Source: Roseimaritima ulvae
Lineage (GTDB): Bacteria > Planctomycetota > Planctomycetia > Pirellulales > Pirellulaceae
NCBI RefSeq assembly: GCF_008065135.1
Contig: NZ_CP042914.1
Location: 1,426,001 to 1,490,000, forward strand
Direction of reading: 5' to 3'
Length of the DNA: 64,000 bases
The first letter of the stretch is position 1; every line of letters starts with the position of its first letter. Made by a program: the position numbers and the translations under genes. The notes beneath the pieces are model-generated. The model ran no database searches, had not been told where the DNA came from, and saw only the letters and a list, made by a program, of their open reading frames with translations. Below, in pieces: positions 61,872 through 64,000 of the stretch.

Positions 61872-63563
61872 ATGAAGTCATTCACCACGCTGTACCTGCA
61901 TTTTATGCGGAACCGTGCCAGCCGTCGCAACTTGCGAGTGCTCGCGCAGTTCTTGTTCATTCTGCTGGCGATGATCGTCGTCTACAGCTGGACCTTTCAT
62001 TACCTAATGGCCTGGGAAGGTCGTCGTTACAGCTGGATTACGGGCTTCTATTGGACGCTGACGGTGATGTCCACGCTGGGGTTTGGCGACATCACGTTTC
62101 ACACCGACTTGGGCCGGCTGTTTTCGATGCTGGTATTGATGAGCGGCACGGTGTTCATGCTGATTCTGTTGCCCTTTACCTTCATCCAATTCTTCTATGC
62201 GCCCTGGATGCAAGCCCAGGAGGCGGCCCGCGCACCTCGCGAGTTACCTGCCAACACCTCAGGCCACGTCATCTTGACCCATTATGGTCCCGTCGACGCC
62301 GCATTGATAAAACGGTTGACACAATACAAGTATCCATACGTGGTCTTGGAACCGGAAGTCACGGAAGCTTTGCGGCTACATGATCTGGACCTAAAAGTGG
62401 TTGTCGGAGAGTTAGACGATCCCGAGACCTATCGGCGGTTACGCACCGACAAGGCAGCACTTGTCGTCACCGTGGGCACGGATGTCGCCAACACCAACGT
62501 TGCCTTCACCGCCAGGGAAATTGCCGAACAGGTTCCCATCGTTGCCACGGCGACCGATGTCGCCTCGGTCGATATCCTCGAGCTAGCGGGCTGCACCCGA
62601 GTGCTGGAGCTCGCGGAAATGATGGGGCGTTCGCTGGCTCGGCGGGTCATCGGACGCGACGCCAAGACACATGTCATCGGGCAATTCGATGAATTATTGA
62701 TCGCCGAGGCCAGTGCCGCGGGCACTCCGCTGATCGGAAGAACGCTCCAAGAAATTCGCTTGCGTGATCATGTTAGTCTCAATGTGTCGGGGGTTTGGGA
62801 ACGCGGGCGGTATCAAAACGCGGGCCCCGACACACGGATCACCGACAACACCATCTTGGTGTTGGCGGGGTCCCGAGAGCAACTCGCTGAATACGACGCC
62901 CTGTTCTGCATCTACCACACCAGCGACGTGCCGATTGTGATCATCGGCTTCGGCCGCGTGGGCTCGGCGACCGCCCGCGAACTTGCGCAACAGGAGATCG
63001 AGTATCGAGTCGTGGAAAAAAATGTCAAACAAAATGACGATAACGCTAGACTGATCGAGGGCGACGCGGCCGACCTGGAGATCCTCAAGCAAGCAGGGAT
63101 TATGGAAACGCCCGCCGTTGTGATTACGACCCACGACGACGCATTGAACGTTTACCTGACGCTGTACTGTCGGCGGTTGCGGGCGGACATTCAGATCATT
63201 AGCCGAGCGACACTCGAACGCAATGTTCATACCTTGCACCGCGCCGGCGCCGATTTCGTGATCTCGGAGGCCTCGATGGGGGCGAACGCGATCTTCAATC
63301 TACTTCGCCGCAGCGATGTGTTACTGCTGGCCGAAGGGCTGGACGTGTTTCGAGTGAAGATCCCGCCTTCGCTGGCCGGCAAGACTCTGACGGAGGCTGC
63401 CATCCGTCACAGGACGGGCTGCAATGTGATTGCCATCCACACCGCCGCCGGAGCCCAAGTCAATCCGAATCCCGGTACCGCATTACCTGCAGACGGGGAA
63501 ATCGTTGTGATTGGCAGCGACGAATCGGAACAGCAATTCTTGGATCTGTATGTGAATCGCTGA
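61872..63563 (+). CDS. 2TM potassium channel with two RCK (TrkA-N/TrkA-C) modules
   Basis: A 563-residue protein. TM1 is FILLAMIVVYSWTFHYLMAW, the pore has the filter MSTLGFGDI, and TM2 is LVLMSGTVFMLILLPFTFIQ. Two cytoplasmic RCK modules follow. The first (HVILTHYGPVDAALIKRL, about residue 135) lacks the GxGxxG of NAD-binding RCK domains; the second (VIIGFGRVGSATARELA, about 358) keeps it. Each is followed by a TrkA-C-like domain. Both halves in one chain resemble Kch/MthK-type channels with duplicated RCK. AAGGAG precedes ATG 61872. The gene lies 27 bp after the giant protein gene. Confidence 0.9.
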   Translation: MKSFTTLYLHFMRNRASRRNLRVLAQFLFILLAMIVVYSWTFHYLMAWEGRRYSWITGFYWTLTVMSTLGFGDITFHTDLGRLFSMLVLMSGTVFMLILLPFTFIQFFYAPWMQAQEAARAPRELPANTSGHVILTHYGPVDAALIKRLTQYKYPYVVLEPEVTEALRLHDLDLKVVVGELDDPETYRRLRTDKAALVVTVGTDVANTNVAFTAREIAEQVPIVATATDVASVDILELAGCTRVLELAEMMGRSLARRVIGRDAKTHVIGQFDELLIAEASAAGTPLIGRTLQEIRLRDHVSLNVSGVWERGRYQNAGPDTRITDNTILVLAGSREQLAEYDALFCIYHTSDVPIVIIGFGRVGSATARELAQQEIEYRVVEKNVKQNDDNARLIEGDAADLEILKQAGIMETPAVVITTHDDALNVYLTLYCRRLRADIQIISRATLERNVHTLHRAGADFVISEASMGANAIFNLLRRSDVLLLAEGLDVFRVKIPPSLAGKTLTEAAIRHRTGCNVIAIHTAAGAQVNPNPGTALPADGEIVVIGSDESEQQFLDLYVNR

Positions 63564-63929
63564 CTATCGTATAGCTTTCAGGTCCTGCACCCAGCCAACG
63601 ACGTCGGTGCGTTGTGTTCGCGGCGGACGATAAATGAATTATTTCACTCTCCCTCTGGGAGAGTCGAGCGTCAGCGAGGAGAGGGCGACCGTGCCGCTGC
63701 CAAAATCATAAAAACCTCCCCTCGCTATGGCTCGCCCCTGCTTGAAAAGGGGCGCAGCCTGCGAACCGCGTCAGTCGACAACGACGCGGTAACGATCCCC
63801 GCCTTATTGCCGAAGGGAATTTCAGATAATAGCCCGTGGGCAAGCCATCGTGTTTGCTTGATCGTTGGCTACCCACCATTCACCGTCGCCGAGCGGTTAA
63901 TATAGGTGCATCACGTTTTAGGAATGAAT
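63564..63929. repeat. Intergenic region with repeat B and a half fold-back copy
   Basis: 63648-63730 is a family B copy (CTCTCCCTCTGGGAGAG, GTCGAGCGTCAGCGAGGAG, CCTCCCCTCGC). It runs into a diverged left half of the fold-back element (CTTGAAAAGGGGCGCAGCC through GAAGGGAATTTCAGATAATA, to about 63840). The remaining 90 bp precede a new gene and should contain its promoter. No coding frame seen. Confidence 0.72.
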
Positions 63930-64000
63930 ATGCTGCGACGATGTTTTGTCCTGATCTTCATGATCGGTCTTGCTCCTTCCTGCCTGCTGCCGCTATGGGC
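63930..64000 (+). CDS. Start of a secreted or membrane protein (truncated by window end)
   Basis: ATG 63930 gives MLRRCFVLIFMIGLAPSCLL followed by PLW at the window edge, a signal-peptide-like start. AGGA (63920-63923) lies 6 nt upstream. An in-frame ATG at 63924 would add MN. Too short to name. Confidence 0.5.
   Translation, partial: MLRRCFVLIFMIGLAPSCLLPLW

Overview
The window looks like a chromosomal piece of a planctomycete (Pirellulaceae / Rhodopirellula-like). Pointers are a DUF1559 protein with a type IV pilin-like N-terminus, a sulfatase, DUF1080 and DUF4838 glycan-type proteins, PQQ-type propellers, a giant surface protein with the LEDRVLLSATP-type N-terminus, a seven-CxxCH cytochrome, and many extragenic palindromic repeats. 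All calls were made by reading the sequence. No database search was possible, and no tRNA, rRNA or CRISPR array was seen.

Layout. 1-3605: partial proB (minus), then a four-gene acyl-chain cluster (FabZ-like dehydratase, long acyl carrier protein, hotdog protein lacking the FabZ catalytic His, FabF). 4047-8957 (minus): a tight five-gene run of DUF1559 pseudopilin, lipoprotein, seven-heme cytochrome, polytopic membrane protein and membrane-TPR protein. 9791-17155: PpiC/SurA-type chaperone, mfd, Gfo/Idh oxidoreductase, ribD. 17363-22932 (minus): PQQ propeller, CheY-like receiver and a conserved unknown; then a Tyr-rich secreted protein, a PAS + degenerate sigma-54-activator-like regulator and a small unknown. 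23164-32058: methyltransferase, MFS transporter, DUF1080 hydrolase, a 1011-residue secreted protein with an internal duplication, and a sulfatase. 32533-38643: complete RND efflux triad. 38722-40122: secreted sialidase-like protein.

40175-43812: arsenic cluster arsR, an arsM-arsD fusion and arsA, with a recognisable promoter/operator and no efflux permease in the window. 43822-47818 (minus): galactose-binding-like secreted protein, YHYH protein, OmpR-type regulator and its histidine kinase. 48610-53739: dual-specificity phosphatase fused to a probable macrodomain-like module, a BlaI/M56 pair behind a 41-bp palindrome, and a DUF4838 protein. 54003-63563: 2613-residue surface protein with ten 92-residue repeats, then a 2TM potassium channel with two RCK modules. 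A new secreted-protein gene begins at about 63930.

The most unusual content is between and inside genes: (i) a palindromic repeat family (A) that sits almost only at gene 3' ends, is tandemly amplified, and supplies the ribD stop codon; (ii) MITE-like inserts inside two A copies; (iii) a roughly 460-bp fold-back element that appears to have inserted into another repeat, with an apparent empty site elsewhere in the window; (iv) a cluster of GCTAGC hexamers and REP-like motifs reaching into the TolC gene; (v) the ArsM-ArsD fusion with an internal ribosome-binding site; and (vi) the phosphatase-macrodomain-like fusion.
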